Part shown: piece after piece, positions 18,307 to 26,582 of the stretch
Position numbering within the stretch: position 1 is the stretch's first letter
Layout: each line of letters begins with the position of its first letter
From: Maricaulis sp048270265
Lineage (GTDB): Bacteria; Pseudomonadota; Alphaproteobacteria; Caulobacterales; Maricaulaceae
Assembly (NCBI RefSeq): GCF_048270265.1
Contig: NZ_JBLWTD010000021.1
Coordinates: forward strand, 1-54,130
Direction: 5' to 3'
DNA length: 54,130 bases
Program-made: the position numbers and the translations under genes
Notes under the pieces: generated by a model
Databases searched by the model: none
What the model was told of the DNA's origin: nothing
The model's input: the letters and a program-made list of their open reading frames with translations, nothing else

Positions 18307-19290
18307 ATGCGTTATCTGTCCTTGCTGGCCACCGCGGCCTGCACTGTTTTCGCGATCGCCTGCCAGCAGCCTGCCGAGGTTTCCGGACCCGCAGCGCCAG
18401 CCACCACCGGCGATGCGCCGGCGATGGACCGGGCACAATTGCTTGAGGACCTTCGCATTCTCGCGGCCGATGACATGGAGGGCCGCCTGGTCTCCACGCC
18501 GGGCAGCGAACGTGCCCGCGCCTATATCATCTCGCGTTTCCAGGCGATCGGGCTGGAGCCGGTCGGTGACAGCTTCGTATCCGGTTTCGAGTTCGACCGC
18601 CCCAATGGCTGGTCGCCGACCACGACCGGCACCAATATCATCGGGCGCCTGCGCGGCACCGGCGATAGCGAGCGGGTGATGGTGATGAGCGCGCATTATG
18701 ACCATATGGGCATGCGCGGCGGTCAGATCTGGAACGGCGCCGATGACAACGCGTCCGGTGTGGCGGCGCTGCTGGCAACGGCCGCGAACTTTGCCGCCAG
18801 TCCTCCCGAGCATGACATCATCTTCGCGGCCTTCGATGCCGAGGAAGAGGGGCTGCGCGGGGCTGCGGCCTTCGTCGCCAGCCCGCCCGTGCCGATCGAG
18901 ACGATTGCCTTCAATCTCAATCTCGACATGCTTGCGATGTCGGAACCGCGCATTCTGTGGGCGGTCGGCACCTATCACTACCCCTTCCTGATGCCGATCG
19001 TGGAGGCGGTGCGCGAGCGCTCGGCGGTCAATCTTCCGACGGGTTTTGACGAGCCCACCGAGGACCATGGCGCAGACTGGACCAATGCGACCGATAGCGG
19101 CGCCTTCCATGCCGTGGGCATCCCCTTCATCTATCTCGGCGTCGACTATCATCCGCACTATCATGAGCCGACAGATGTCTATGAAAACATGACCCTGGAT
19201 TTCTTCCAGGATGCCTCTGAGACGGTCATCGATTTCGCCCGGGAATCGGACCGGCAGCTGGACATGATCGGCGATGCCTCGGGCCGCTGA
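18307..19290 (+). CDS. M28-family zinc aminopeptidase, lipoprotein
   Basis: A 327-residue probable lipoprotein (signal with IAC lipobox) of the M28 family. Metal-binding and catalytic motifs appear in order: MSAHYDHMG (His), NGADDNASGVAALL (bridging Asp), AFDAEEEGLRG (catalytic Glu and metal ligand), NLNLDMLAM (Asp) and PHYHEPTD (His). It has no PA insert, unlike the larger M28 protein near 47 kb. It probably trims peptides in the periplasm. It is a single gene downstream of the YHS protein. Confidence 0.85.
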   Translation: MRYLSLLATAACTVFAIACQQPAEVSGPAAPATTGDAPAMDRAQLLEDLRILAADDMEGRLVSTPGSERARAYIISRFQAIGLEPVGDSFVSGFEFDRPNGWSPTTTGTNIIGRLRGTGDSERVMVMSAHYDHMGMRGGQIWNGADDNASGVAALLATAANFAASPPEHDIIFAAFDAEEEGLRGAAAFVASPPVPIETIAFNLNLDMLAMSEPRILWAVGTYHYPFLMPIVEAVRERSAVNLPTGFDEPTEDHGADWTNATDSGAFHAVGIPFIYLGVDYHPHYHEPTDVYENMTLDFFQDASETVIDFARESDRQLDMIGDASGR

Positions 19291-19315
19291 CATTGCGGAA
19301 TTTGGGGGCTTGAAG

Positions 19316-19368
19316 CTCTAGTCGCTAGAGAGATTAGGCTTGCGGAACATCGTTTCAACGAGTGTTCC
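19316..19368. promoter_or_regulatory. Two inverted repeats before the methyltransferase gene
   Basis: CTCTAG-TCG-CTAGAG (19316-19330) is a perfect six-base hairpin. GGAACA (19344-19349) and TGTTCC (19363-19368) are perfect arms around a 13-base centre that itself contains CGTTTCAACG. They lie between the M28 stop and the next start at 19382. They could be a weak terminator followed by an operator; no regulator can be named. Confidence 0.35.
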
Positions 19369-19381
19369 GGGAGACCTCTTC

Positions 19382-19936
19382 ATGTCTGGATTTACCGTCG
19401 CCCTGCTGGTGTGCATCGGGCTGATCGCCCTGGCCGCCATCCCCTTCATGCTGCTGGCCCGGCGCGATTTTGCCCGGATGGGCCGCTGGTCATGGCCGGT
19501 GGCGATCCTGTCGGGCGTGCTGATGCACGGGCTGGCCTTGTCGGTCCTCGGGCTGGCCCTGAGTGATCGGGGCAGTCTCTACGCCGTGTCGCCGCTCAGC
19601 CTGGCGGCCGGGCTGACCCTGGCCGGGGCGGGGTGGTGGATGATCCATCTCGGACGCCGGCAATATGGCTCCAGGGCGCGGGTCTATGGCCTGCGCGAGG
19701 ATGAGCTGATCGAACAGGGCATCTACCGCCGCTCCCGCAACCCACAATATGTCGGCTATTTCGGACTGATGCTGGGCAGTGCGCTGGCGGCGGGCTCGAT
19801 ATTGGCTCTGGGCGGCGCAATCGTGTTCGCCGCCTTCATCCATGTCTTCATCACATGGGTGGAGGAGCCCCATCTGAGACGCGAATTCGCGAATGCATAC
19901 CTAGCCTATTGCGGCCGGGTGCGCCGATATCTGTGA
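19382..19936 (+). CDS. Isoprenylcysteine carboxyl methyltransferase-like (ICMT/PEMT-type) membrane protein
   Basis: A 184-residue integral membrane protein with about five hydrophobic segments. The SAM-binding C-terminal region of the ICMT/phospholipid methyltransferase superfamily is visible: LREDELIEQGIYRRSRNPQYVGYFGLMLGSALAAG and HVFITWVEEPHLRREFANAYLAYCGRVRRYL (Arg-Asn-Pro-x-Tyr and Glu-Glu motifs). The bacterial substrate is usually unknown. ATG 19382 begins the first membrane segment; the 14-codon extension upstream is not convincing. Confidence 0.78.
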   Translation: MSGFTVALLVCIGLIALAAIPFMLLARRDFARMGRWSWPVAILSGVLMHGLALSVLGLALSDRGSLYAVSPLSLAAGLTLAGAGWWMIHLGRRQYGSRARVYGLREDELIEQGIYRRSRNPQYVGYFGLMLGSALAAGSILALGGAIVFAAFIHVFITWVEEPHLRREFANAYLAYCGRVRRYL

Positions 19937-19954
19937 AGCCCTGCGCCGGACGGC

Positions 19955-22180
19955 CTATTCCGCCGCGACCGCGTCCTTGCTCATCAGGCCGGGCAGCCAG
20001 CCTTCCCAGGCACTGCGCAGACGGCTCAGTTCCAGGCTGTGGGCGCCATTGACGGTGATTGCCGTGCCGCCGCCCAGACCAACCACCTGGATCGGGATAT
20101 CGTCGGCCTTGGCATCCTGCAGGATGGCAATGGCGTCTTCCTTCTTTGCGGCGATCAGATAGCGCGCCTGGTCTTCGCCAAACAGGAAGCCATGCATCGG
20201 TACATCGCCTTCATGGGCGAGCTTGATGCCGATATCCGAGGCCAGCGCCATGTCGGCGGCAGCGCAGGCGAGGCCGCCATCGGAGAGGTCGTGACAGGCG
20301 GTCAGGCGGCCGGAGCGGATCTGGCCGCGCACGAAATCGCCATTGGCCTTCTCGACCGCGAGATTGACATGCGGCGCGCCGCCTTCCTCGCGGCCCTCGA
20401 TTTCCTTGAGATAGATCGAGGCGCCCATCGCGCCCTTGGTCTCGCCGACCAGTAGCAGGATATCGCCGGCTTGCAGGCCGCCAAACTGGCCGTACTTGTC
20501 GAGATCGGGGATCAGGCCGACTCCGCCGATGGCGGGCGTTGGCGGAATGGCTGCGCCATTGGTCTCGTTATAGAGGCTGACATTGCCGGACACGACCGGG
20601 AAGTCGAGGACGCGGCAGGCTTCAGCCATGCCATCGATACAGCCGACGAACTGGCCCATGATCTCGCGCCGTTCCGGATTGCCGAAATTGAGGCAATCGG
20701 TGATCGCGATCGGGTCGGCGCCGGCGGCGGTGAGATTGCGCCAGGCTTCGGCGACGGCCTGTTTGCCGCCCTCGAACGGATCCGCCTGGCAATAGCGCGG
20801 CGTGCAGTCGGTGGTGATGGCCAGGCCCTTATTGGTGCCGTGGATGCGCACGATGGCGGCGTCAGACGGGTTTTGCGAGCTGGCGACGGTGTCGGCCATG
20901 ACGTGGCGGTCGTATTGCGACCAGATCCACGCCTTCGAGGCCATGTCGGAGGAGCCCATCAATTTGAGCAAGATCTCGCCCATATGTGCCGGTTTGGCGA
21001 CGTCGCCGGCCGGGATCTGGGCCCGCACTTCAGGGGCAAACCAGGGCCGGTCATATTTGGGGGCGTCATCGGCGAGCGGTGCGATCGGGATATCGCAGAC
21101 GGTCTCGCCCTTGTGGGTGAGGACCATACGCTTGGAATCCGTCGTCTGGCCGATGACGGCGACGTCGAGTTCCCATTTCTCGAAAATGCGCATCGCGACG
21201 TCTTCGCGGCCCGGCTTCATGATGACCAGCATGCGCTCCTGGCTTTCCGAGAGCATCATCTCATAGGTCGACATGTTGGTTTCGCGTTGCGGAACCTTGT
21301 CCATGTCGAGCTCGATACCGATCCCGCCCTTGTCGGCCATTTCGACCGATGAGGAGGTGAGGCCGGCGGCGCCCATGTCCTGAATGGCGGCGATGGCATC
21401 AGTCGCCATCAGTTCGAGGCAGGCCTCGATCAGCTTCTTTTCGGTGAAGGGATCGCCGACCTGGACGGTGGGGCGCTTTTCCGCGCTGTCATCATCGAAT
21501 TCGGCCGAGGCCATGGTGGCGCCGTGAATGCCGTCGCGCCCGGTCTTGGAGCCGACATAGACAATCGGCTGGCCTGGCTGCGCGCCGCGGGCATAGAAAA
21601 TCTTGTCGGCATCGGCGAGGCCAACGGCCATCGCATTGACGAGAATATTGCCATTATAGCCGGCGTGGAAATTGGTTTCGCCGCCCACAGTCGGCACGCC
21701 GACGCAATTGCCATAGCCGCCAATGCCGGCGACGACGCCGTCAACCAATTGCCGCGTCTTGGCATGGTCCGGCGCACCGAAGCGCAGCGCATTCATCAGC
21801 GCAATCGGACGCGCGCCCATGGTGAAGACATCGCGCAGGATGCCGCCGACACCGGTCGCGGCGCCCTGATAGGGCTCGATATAGGAGGGGTGGTTGTGGC
21901 TTTCCATCTTGAAGATGGCGGCCTGGCCATCGCCGATATCGACCACGCCGGCATTCTCGCCCGGCCCCTGGATCACCTTCTCGCCCTTGGTCGGCAGCTT
22001 GCCCAGATGCAGGCGCGAGGACTTGTAGGAGCAATGCTCCGACCACATCACCGAGAAAATCCCCAGCTCAACGAGATTCGGAGCCCGGCCCATCCGGTCC
22101 AGAATGACCTGGTACTCGTCCTCGGACAGCCCGTGTTCCTTGACGATTTCGGCGGTGATGTTTTCGGCGTATTGGGTCAT
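19955..22180 (-). CDS. purL: Phosphoribosylformylglycinamidine synthase subunit PurL
   Basis: A 741-residue ATP-dependent large subunit that converts FGAR to FGAM in purine synthesis using ammonia from PurQ. Landmarks: SVMWSEHCSYKSSRLHL, the ATP/Mg site MESHNHPSYIEPYQGAATGVGGILRD, GNCVGVPTVGGE, IQDMGAAGLTSSSVEMA, and the C-terminal SDGGLACAAADMAL. Length matches the small-type PurL that needs separate PurS and PurQ, both just upstream. Its ATG is four bases after the purQ stop. Confidence 0.97.
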   Translation of the reverse strand: MTQYAENITAEIVKEHGLSEDEYQVILDRMGRAPNLVELGIFSVMWSEHCSYKSSRLHLGKLPTKGEKVIQGPGENAGVVDIGDGQAAIFKMESHNHPSYIEPYQGAATGVGGILRDVFTMGARPIALMNALRFGAPDHAKTRQLVDGVVAGIGGYGNCVGVPTVGGETNFHAGYNGNILVNAMAVGLADADKIFYARGAQPGQPIVYVGSKTGRDGIHGATMASAEFDDDSAEKRPTVQVGDPFTEKKLIEACLELMATDAIAAIQDMGAAGLTSSSVEMADKGGIGIELDMDKVPQRETNMSTYEMMLSESQERMLVIMKPGREDVAMRIFEKWELDVAVIGQTTDSKRMVLTHKGETVCDIPIAPLADDAPKYDRPWFAPEVRAQIPAGDVAKPAHMGEILLKLMGSSDMASKAWIWSQYDRHVMADTVASSQNPSDAAIVRIHGTNKGLAITTDCTPRYCQADPFEGGKQAVAEAWRNLTAAGADPIAITDCLNFGNPERREIMGQFVGCIDGMAEACRVLDFPVVSGNVSLYNETNGAAIPPTPAIGGVGLIPDLDKYGQFGGLQAGDILLLVGETKGAMGASIYLKEIEGREEGGAPHVNLAVEKANGDFVRGQIRSGRLTACHDLSDGGLACAAADMALASDIGIKLAHEGDVPMHGFLFGEDQARYLIAAKKEDAIAILQDAKADDIPIQVVGLGGGTAITVNGAHSLELSRLRSAWEGWLPGLMSKDAVAAE

Positions 22181-22184
22181 GTGA

Positions 22185-22847
22185 TCAGGCCGATCCAAGC
22201 AGAGATTCAAACAAAGCCAACCCGTCCGTGCCGCCATGCCTGGCGTCGACGGCGCGTTCCGGGTGGGGCATCATGCCGAGCACATTGCCTTGCTCGTTGA
22301 TCAGGCCGGCAATGTCATTGGCGGAGCCATTGGGATTGGCGCCGTAGCGGAAGACGACCTGGCCTTCATTCTCGATGCGGACCAGGGTCTCGGCATCGGC
22401 GAAATAATTGCCGTCATGATGCGCGATCGGGATGATCAGCTTGGCATTGGCCGCATAGCGCGAGGTGAAGCGCGTATTGGCGTTGGCGACGGTGATGGGG
22501 GTGTCTTCGCAGACGAATTTGAGCTGCGCATTGCGCATCAGCGCGCCGGGCAGGAGGCCGCATTCAGTCAGGATCTGGAAGCCATTGCACACGCCCAGGA
22601 TCGGCGCGCCGGTGGCAGCATGGGCGATGATGGCCGGCATGATGGCCGAATGCGAGGCCATGGCGCCGCAGCGCAGGTAATCGCCATAGGAAAACCCGCC
22701 GGGCACCATGACGAATTCCGTGCCTTCGGGCAGGGCGGTTTCCTGGTGCCAGACCATGGCGGGAGCGGTGCCGGTGACGCGTTCGATCGCATCATGGGCG
22801 TCGCGGTCGCAATTGGAGCCGGGAAAGACGATGACGGCGGATTTCAT
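22185..22847 (-). CDS. purQ: Phosphoribosylformylglycinamidine synthase subunit PurQ
   Basis: A 220-residue class I glutamine amidotransferase that supplies ammonia to PurL. The N-terminus is AVIVFPGSNCDRDAHDAI, the nucleophile Cys is in ILGVCNGFQIL, and the His-x-Glu of the triad is in GMMPHPERAVDARHGGTDG. ATG 22847 is preferred over GTG 22853. It lies between purS and purL in a tight run. Confidence 0.97.
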   Translation of the reverse strand: MKSAVIVFPGSNCDRDAHDAIERVTGTAPAMVWHQETALPEGTEFVMVPGGFSYGDYLRCGAMASHSAIMPAIIAHAATGAPILGVCNGFQILTECGLLPGALMRNAQLKFVCEDTPITVANANTRFTSRYAANAKLIIPIAHHDGNYFADAETLVRIENEGQVVFRYGANPNGSANDIAGLINEQGNVLGMMPHPERAVDARHGGTDGLALFESLLGSA

Positions 22848-22860
22848 GACCACGCCGCCC

Positions 22861-23100
22861 CTATTCCAGCTCGATCGAGTAGCTCTCGATCACCGGATTG
22901 GAGAGCAGTTTGGCGCACATCTCGTCGACGCGGGCCCGGGCGATTTCGGGATCATCGCTGGTCAGGTCGAGCTCGATCAGCTTGCCCTGACGGACGGAAG
23001 CGACCTCGTCATAACCCATATTGTGCAGTGCACCGGCAACGGCGGCACCCTGCGGGTCGAGAACGCCAGGCTTGAGGTAGACGTGGATTTTCGCTTTCAC
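22861..23100 (-). CDS. purS: Phosphoribosylformylglycinamidine synthase subunit PurS
   Basis: A 79-residue small subunit that bridges PurL and PurQ. VKAKIHVYLKPGVLDPQG opens it, followed by GALHNMGYDEVASVRQGKLIEL and MCAKLLSNPVIESYSIEL, the standard PurS sequence. The start is GTG at 23100, because the coding region before it is not conserved in kind and 79 residues is the normal size. The Shine-Dalgarno is weak. It begins the purS-purQ-purL run. Confidence 0.95.
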   Translation of the reverse strand: MKAKIHVYLKPGVLDPQGAAVAGALHNMGYDEVASVRQGKLIELDLTSDDPEIARARVDEMCAKLLSNPVIESYSIELE

Positions 23101-23254
23101 GGGAACGACTCGCTTTTGAGGCCTGCTTCGGATGCGCCCTGCATAAAGCGCGCGGCCTGCCGATGCAATCAAGCAGCGCCAGTTGAGCGGCGTCTTCAGA
23201 CATGAAAACGCCCCCGGCGATGCGGGGGCGCTCTCAGGCCGGATGGCTGGCGGG

Positions 23255-24022
23255 CTATTTGCCCGATTCGTCCGGCGCGTCGGGGACAGAGCGCGGCATG
23301 TCCTTCATGACACCCAGGCGCCGGGCGACTTCCGCATAGGCCTCGGTGACATTGCCGAGATCGCGGCGGAAGCGGTCCTTGTCCATTTTCTCATTGGTTT
23401 CCATGTCCCACAGCCGGCAGCTGTCGGGGCTGATTTCGTCGGCCAGCACGGTGCGGACCATATCGCCCTCATAGAGGCGGCCGAATTCGAGCTTGAAATC
23501 GACGAGGCGGATATTCACCGCGGCGAACAGGCCGCAGAGGAAATCATTGGTGCGCAGGGTCAGCGCCATCATGTCGTCGATCTCCTGGGGGCTGGCCCAG
23601 TTGAAGGAGGTGATGTGGTCTTCCGACACCATGGGGTCGTTCAGCTCGTCCTTCTTGTAATAGAATTCGACGATGGCGCGCGGCAATTGCTGGCCTTCCT
23701 CGATCCCCAGACGCTTGCTGATCGAGCCGGCAGCGACATTGCGGCAGACGACTTCCAGCGGCACGATCTCGACCTGGCGCACCAATTGCTCGCGCATGTT
23801 GAGGCGGCGGATGAAATGCGTCGGGATACCGATATGGGCCAGCTGGACCATGATGTATTCGCTGATGCGGTTATTGAGGACGCCCTTGCCTTCGAGCGTT
23901 GCCTTCTTCTCGCCGTTGAAGGCCGTAGCATCATCCTTGAAATACTGGACGAGCGTGCCTGGCTCAGGACCTTCATAAAGGATCTTGGCCTTGCCTTCGT
24001 AGAGTTTCTTGCGGCGGGACAT
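23255..24022 (-). CDS. purC: SAICAR synthase PurC
   Basis: A 255-residue ATP-dependent ligase that joins CAIR and aspartate in purine synthesis. It starts RRKKLYEGKAKILYEG, then DDATAFNGEKKATLEGKG, EVVCRNVAAGSISKRLG, the MVSEDHI region, and KLEFGRLYEGDMVRTVLADEISPDSCRLWD, all diagnostic. ATG 24022 has GGAG nine bases upstream. It lies 154 bases upstream of purS on the same strand and is likely in the same transcript. It is divergent from the DUF1476 gene. Confidence 0.97.
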   Translation of the reverse strand: MSRRKKLYEGKAKILYEGPEPGTLVQYFKDDATAFNGEKKATLEGKGVLNNRISEYIMVQLAHIGIPTHFIRRLNMREQLVRQVEIVPLEVVCRNVAAGSISKRLGIEEGQQLPRAIVEFYYKKDELNDPMVSEDHITSFNWASPQEIDDMMALTLRTNDFLCGLFAAVNIRLVDFKLEFGRLYEGDMVRTVLADEISPDSCRLWDMETNEKMDKDRFRRDLGNVTEAYAEVARRLGVMKDMPRSVPDAPDESGK

Positions 24023-24243
24023 GGGCGGCGCTCCAGTCGGGGTCCGGGTCATGTTCGGACCGAAAATGCGCGACGCGGCCCGAATCGGAGACCGGACCGC
24101 GCGTTGAGGGGCTAAATTATCCGGCCTTTGTATTATTCGCAATCCCTTGCTGCGGTGCGGCATGGCCTGTGCCACGGCGATTGATTTCACGCGGCGGGCA
24201 AGCTAACCAATCACCCAACGACCCATCCCCAAGGAGAGCCGCC

Positions 24244-24567
24244 ATGTCTGGCATTGATGATCGCGAATCCGGTTTCGAAAACAAGTATGCCCACGACCAG
24301 GAACTGGACTTCAAGGCCAATGCCCGGCGCAACAAGCTGCTCGGCCTGTGGGCTGCCGGCCTGATGGGCCTCGATGGTGAAGAAGCCCTGGCCTATGCCA
24401 AGACGGTGATCGTGGCCGATTTCGAGGAAGCCGGTGACGAGGATGTGTTCCGCAAGATCCGCGCCGATCTCGACGCCAAGAAGGTCGAGCTCTCGGATCA
24501 CCTCCTGCGCAAGCAGATGGACGAGCTGCTGGCCGAAGCCCGCCACCAGGTCCAGACCGAAAGCTAG
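24244..24567 (+). CDS. DUF1476 protein, ATP synthase inhibitor zeta-like subunit
   Basis: A 107-residue helical protein of the DUF1476 family, whose best-studied member is the zeta subunit that inhibits the F1-ATPase of alphaproteobacteria. The N-terminal inhibitory-type segment DRESGFENKYAHDQELDFKANARRNKLLGLWAAGLMG is strongly conserved, followed by DEDVFRKIRADLDAKKVELSDHLLRKQMDELLAEA. Its presence supports the alphaproteobacterial assignment. AAGGAGAGCCGCC precedes the start. Confidence 0.9.
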   Translation: MSGIDDRESGFENKYAHDQELDFKANARRNKLLGLWAAGLMGLDGEEALAYAKTVIVADFEEAGDEDVFRKIRADLDAKKVELSDHLLRKQMDELLAEARHQVQTES

Positions 24568-24601
24568 GCGCGCAGTACTCTGCTATTGATTGACCGGACA
24601 G

Positions 24602-24630
24602 GCGCCCGGCCGCGAGCAGCGGTCGGGCGC
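24602..24630. terminator. Stem-loop between convergent genes
   Basis: GCGCCCGGCCGC (24602-24613) pairs with GCGGTCGGGCGC (24619-24630) with one G-U pair and a five-base loop. It lies 34 bases after the DUF1476 stop, directly before the convergent gene's stop. The T content after it is modest (TTCAGTTT). Confidence 0.6.
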
Positions 24631-24631
24631 T

Positions 24632-25357
24632 TCAGTTTGCGCCGGGCAGGGCCGCGGCTGCGGCTTTGAGGGATTTGCGGTATGCACTCAGTGTAGTGGC
24701 CGCTACCGACCATAGTCCAGCCAGGCTCACCGCCAGCACTATACCCACACCAAGGCCAATACTCATCAACAGATCCGTGCTGTTGAACAGGTCGCCAATC
24801 GCCGAGGCGATCGGTTGGGCGTGCAATGCCAGGAGTACCCATGCCGCGATGGCCGAACCCTGATAGGCGCCCATCATCAGCAGACCGGTGATCGCCGACA
24901 CGATGGTCATGACGATCAACACGGTCCAGTAGCCCGGGCCGGGTTCCTCGGTCCAGAACCCGGCAACGCTGGCGAGCATTTGCAGTCCTATGACGATGGT
25001 GGTCGCCCAGATGGCGGGCTGCAGCGCGCGGCGGACACTGGAGATGTGCCGTGGGTCGGCCTTGTACCAGGGCCGGCTCAGGTCGAGCGGCGGGTCGAGG
25101 TCCTCGATCTTTGGTGGCTCCGGCGGTTCCGGCGCCTTCACGGGGGCTGCCAGGACGGGCGGCGGGGCGATGGTCTCGGCGGGTGAGGCCTGGCTTGCGG
25201 CGGGCTCGAGTGCTGCCCGGGCCGCCTTGGCTGCATTCTCAAGGGTGGCGCCGCGTTCCAGCGCGGCCAGATAATGCCGTTCAAATTCATCGGGGATGGC
25301 GGTGCCGTCGCGAAGCGCGGCGATCCGCTGGCCTGAGGGGACGCGATAGGGAGGCAT
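24632..25357 (-). CDS. Hypothetical membrane protein with a cytoplasmic N-terminal region
   Basis: A 241-residue protein: a charged N-terminal ~60 residues (PPYRVPSGQRIAALRDGTAIPDEF), an Ala/Pro-rich linker, then four predicted membrane segments (AIWATTIVIGLQMLASVAGFW; WTVLIVMTIVSAITGLLMM; IAAWVLLALHAQPIASAIG; LLMSIGLGVGIVLAVSLAGLWSV). No family was recognised. It is convergent with the DUF1476 gene across a stem-loop. Confidence 0.65.
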   Translation of the reverse strand: MPPYRVPSGQRIAALRDGTAIPDEFERHYLAALERGATLENAAKAARAALEPAASQASPAETIAPPPVLAAPVKAPEPPEPPKIEDLDPPLDLSRPWYKADPRHISSVRRALQPAIWATTIVIGLQMLASVAGFWTEEPGPGYWTVLIVMTIVSAITGLLMMGAYQGSAIAAWVLLALHAQPIASAIGDLFNSTDLLMSIGLGVGIVLAVSLAGLWSVAATTLSAYRKSLKAAAAALPGAN

Positions 25358-25454
25358 GGCGGACTCTGCAGCGGCGAAAGATTGCGGCCAGCATGCAGTC
25401 AAACATCCGGGAATCAAGCCTGAATTCCGGCGATCGCTTGCGGGGCCGGCAGGC

Positions 25455-25901
25455 CTAGCCAGCCGCCTCTTCACCCGTCGTCACTGACAGCCAGCGGTCG
25501 ATTGCTTCGCGGATATGCTCGCGGTCGTAATTGGTGGTGACAATCTCGAACACCGTGCCGGTCTCGCGGTCCATCAGGACCAGGAAACCGGTGCGGCCGA
25601 CCATCTGGTCGTAGAGCCCGGTGATATCGGCCTCCACGGCCAGGTCGCGCACGCGCTCACGCTGGCCGAGCGTGAAGTCGAAGCGGATGAATTCAATCGC
25701 CGCGTCTTCATAATCCGGACGGACATCATCGATCCGCGGTTCCAGGATCCGGCACGCCCCGCACCAGGACGAGCGGAACATCGCCGCCACCAGCCGCGGC
25801 CGTTCCTCAACCGCTTCGGCCTGCGCCGCCCAGTCGCCGCGCAGAAAATTGGGACCGAGAAACACACCCAGCAGGGCGAGGACGATGAGGGCGGTGCGCA
25901 T
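25455..25901 (-). CDS. Thioredoxin-like exported protein
   Basis: A 148-residue protein with an N-terminal hydrophobic anchor or signal (MRTALIVLALLGVFLGPNFL) and a thioredoxin fold. The redox motif is CGAC in AAMFRSSWCGACRILEPRI, followed by a strand-helix pattern and GRTGFLVLMDRETGTVFEIV where the cis-Pro region would be. It is expected to face the periplasm and act in thiol-disulfide exchange; the partner is unknown. The start at 25901 begins the hydrophobic segment. Confidence 0.75.
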   Translation of the reverse strand: MRTALIVLALLGVFLGPNFLRGDWAAQAEAVEERPRLVAAMFRSSWCGACRILEPRIDDVRPDYEDAAIEFIRFDFTLGQRERVRDLAVEADITGLYDQMVGRTGFLVLMDRETGTVFEIVTTNYDREHIREAIDRWLSVTTGEEAAG

Positions 25902-25980
25902 GCGGGAACTCCGTGTCGTTGCTGGGCGAAGGATAGGCGGCCGCCAGCAAATTGCCACCCGGGTCGCCATCACACTCGCG

Positions 25981-26541
25981 TTACGCCTCCTCCGCCTCCG
26001 GCCGCACCAGCCCCGGCAGGCCATCGATCGACAGCGCATTGCTGACATAGCGGCGCTCGCGCCATTCCTCCTCGGTGCGGTGTTCATTGGTGCGGATCAG
26101 CTGGTCGCGTTCGCCCTTGAACTCATAGAGCGGCACGCCCCAGCCGCAGCTGTCCTGGATGCGCGAGATGCGCGCCGTGATGACGGCGCGCGCCTTGGGA
26201 TATTTCGGGAAGAGGGCGAGTTTCTCGTCAAAGCCCGGATCGTCGAAGCACACCGCATGGCCCTTGCCATAGAGGCGCAGGATATTGGCGGCCCCCTCCA
26301 TGGCGCAGAACATGAAGGTGATGCGGCCATTCTGGCGCAGATGCGCCACGGTCTCGATGCCCGAACCGCCCAGATCGAGAAAGGCGACTTCATGGGGGCC
26401 GAGAATGCGGAATGTGTCATGGCCTTTCGGCGACATATTCACATGGCCATGGCCCGACGGCGCGGTGGCGACGAAGAACATTTTCTGGGCCTCGATAAAG
26501 CCCGTCACCCGCTCGTCAATGCTGTCGTAGACCTTGCTCAT
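25981..26541 (-). CDS. Pyridoxamine 5'-phosphate oxidase-family flavin-binding protein
   Basis: A 186-residue split-barrel protein of the PNPOx-like superfamily: VTGFIEAQKMFFVATAPSGHGHVNMSPKGHDTFRILG, then RQNGRITFMFCAMEGAANILRLYGKGHAV and ITARISRIQDSCGWGVPLYEF. These are typical of the general-stress/PPOX group rather than of PdxH itself. A flavin or F420-like cofactor is expected but cannot be chosen from sequence. Confidence 0.8.
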   Translation of the reverse strand: MSKVYDSIDERVTGFIEAQKMFFVATAPSGHGHVNMSPKGHDTFRILGPHEVAFLDLGGSGIETVAHLRQNGRITFMFCAMEGAANILRLYGKGHAVCFDDPGFDEKLALFPKYPKARAVITARISRIQDSCGWGVPLYEFKGERDQLIRTNEHRTEEEWRERRYVSNALSIDGLPGLVRPEAEEA

Positions 26542-26582
26542 GGATGCCTCCTCCGCTTGCCCGGAGGATAGGCATAGTCGCG

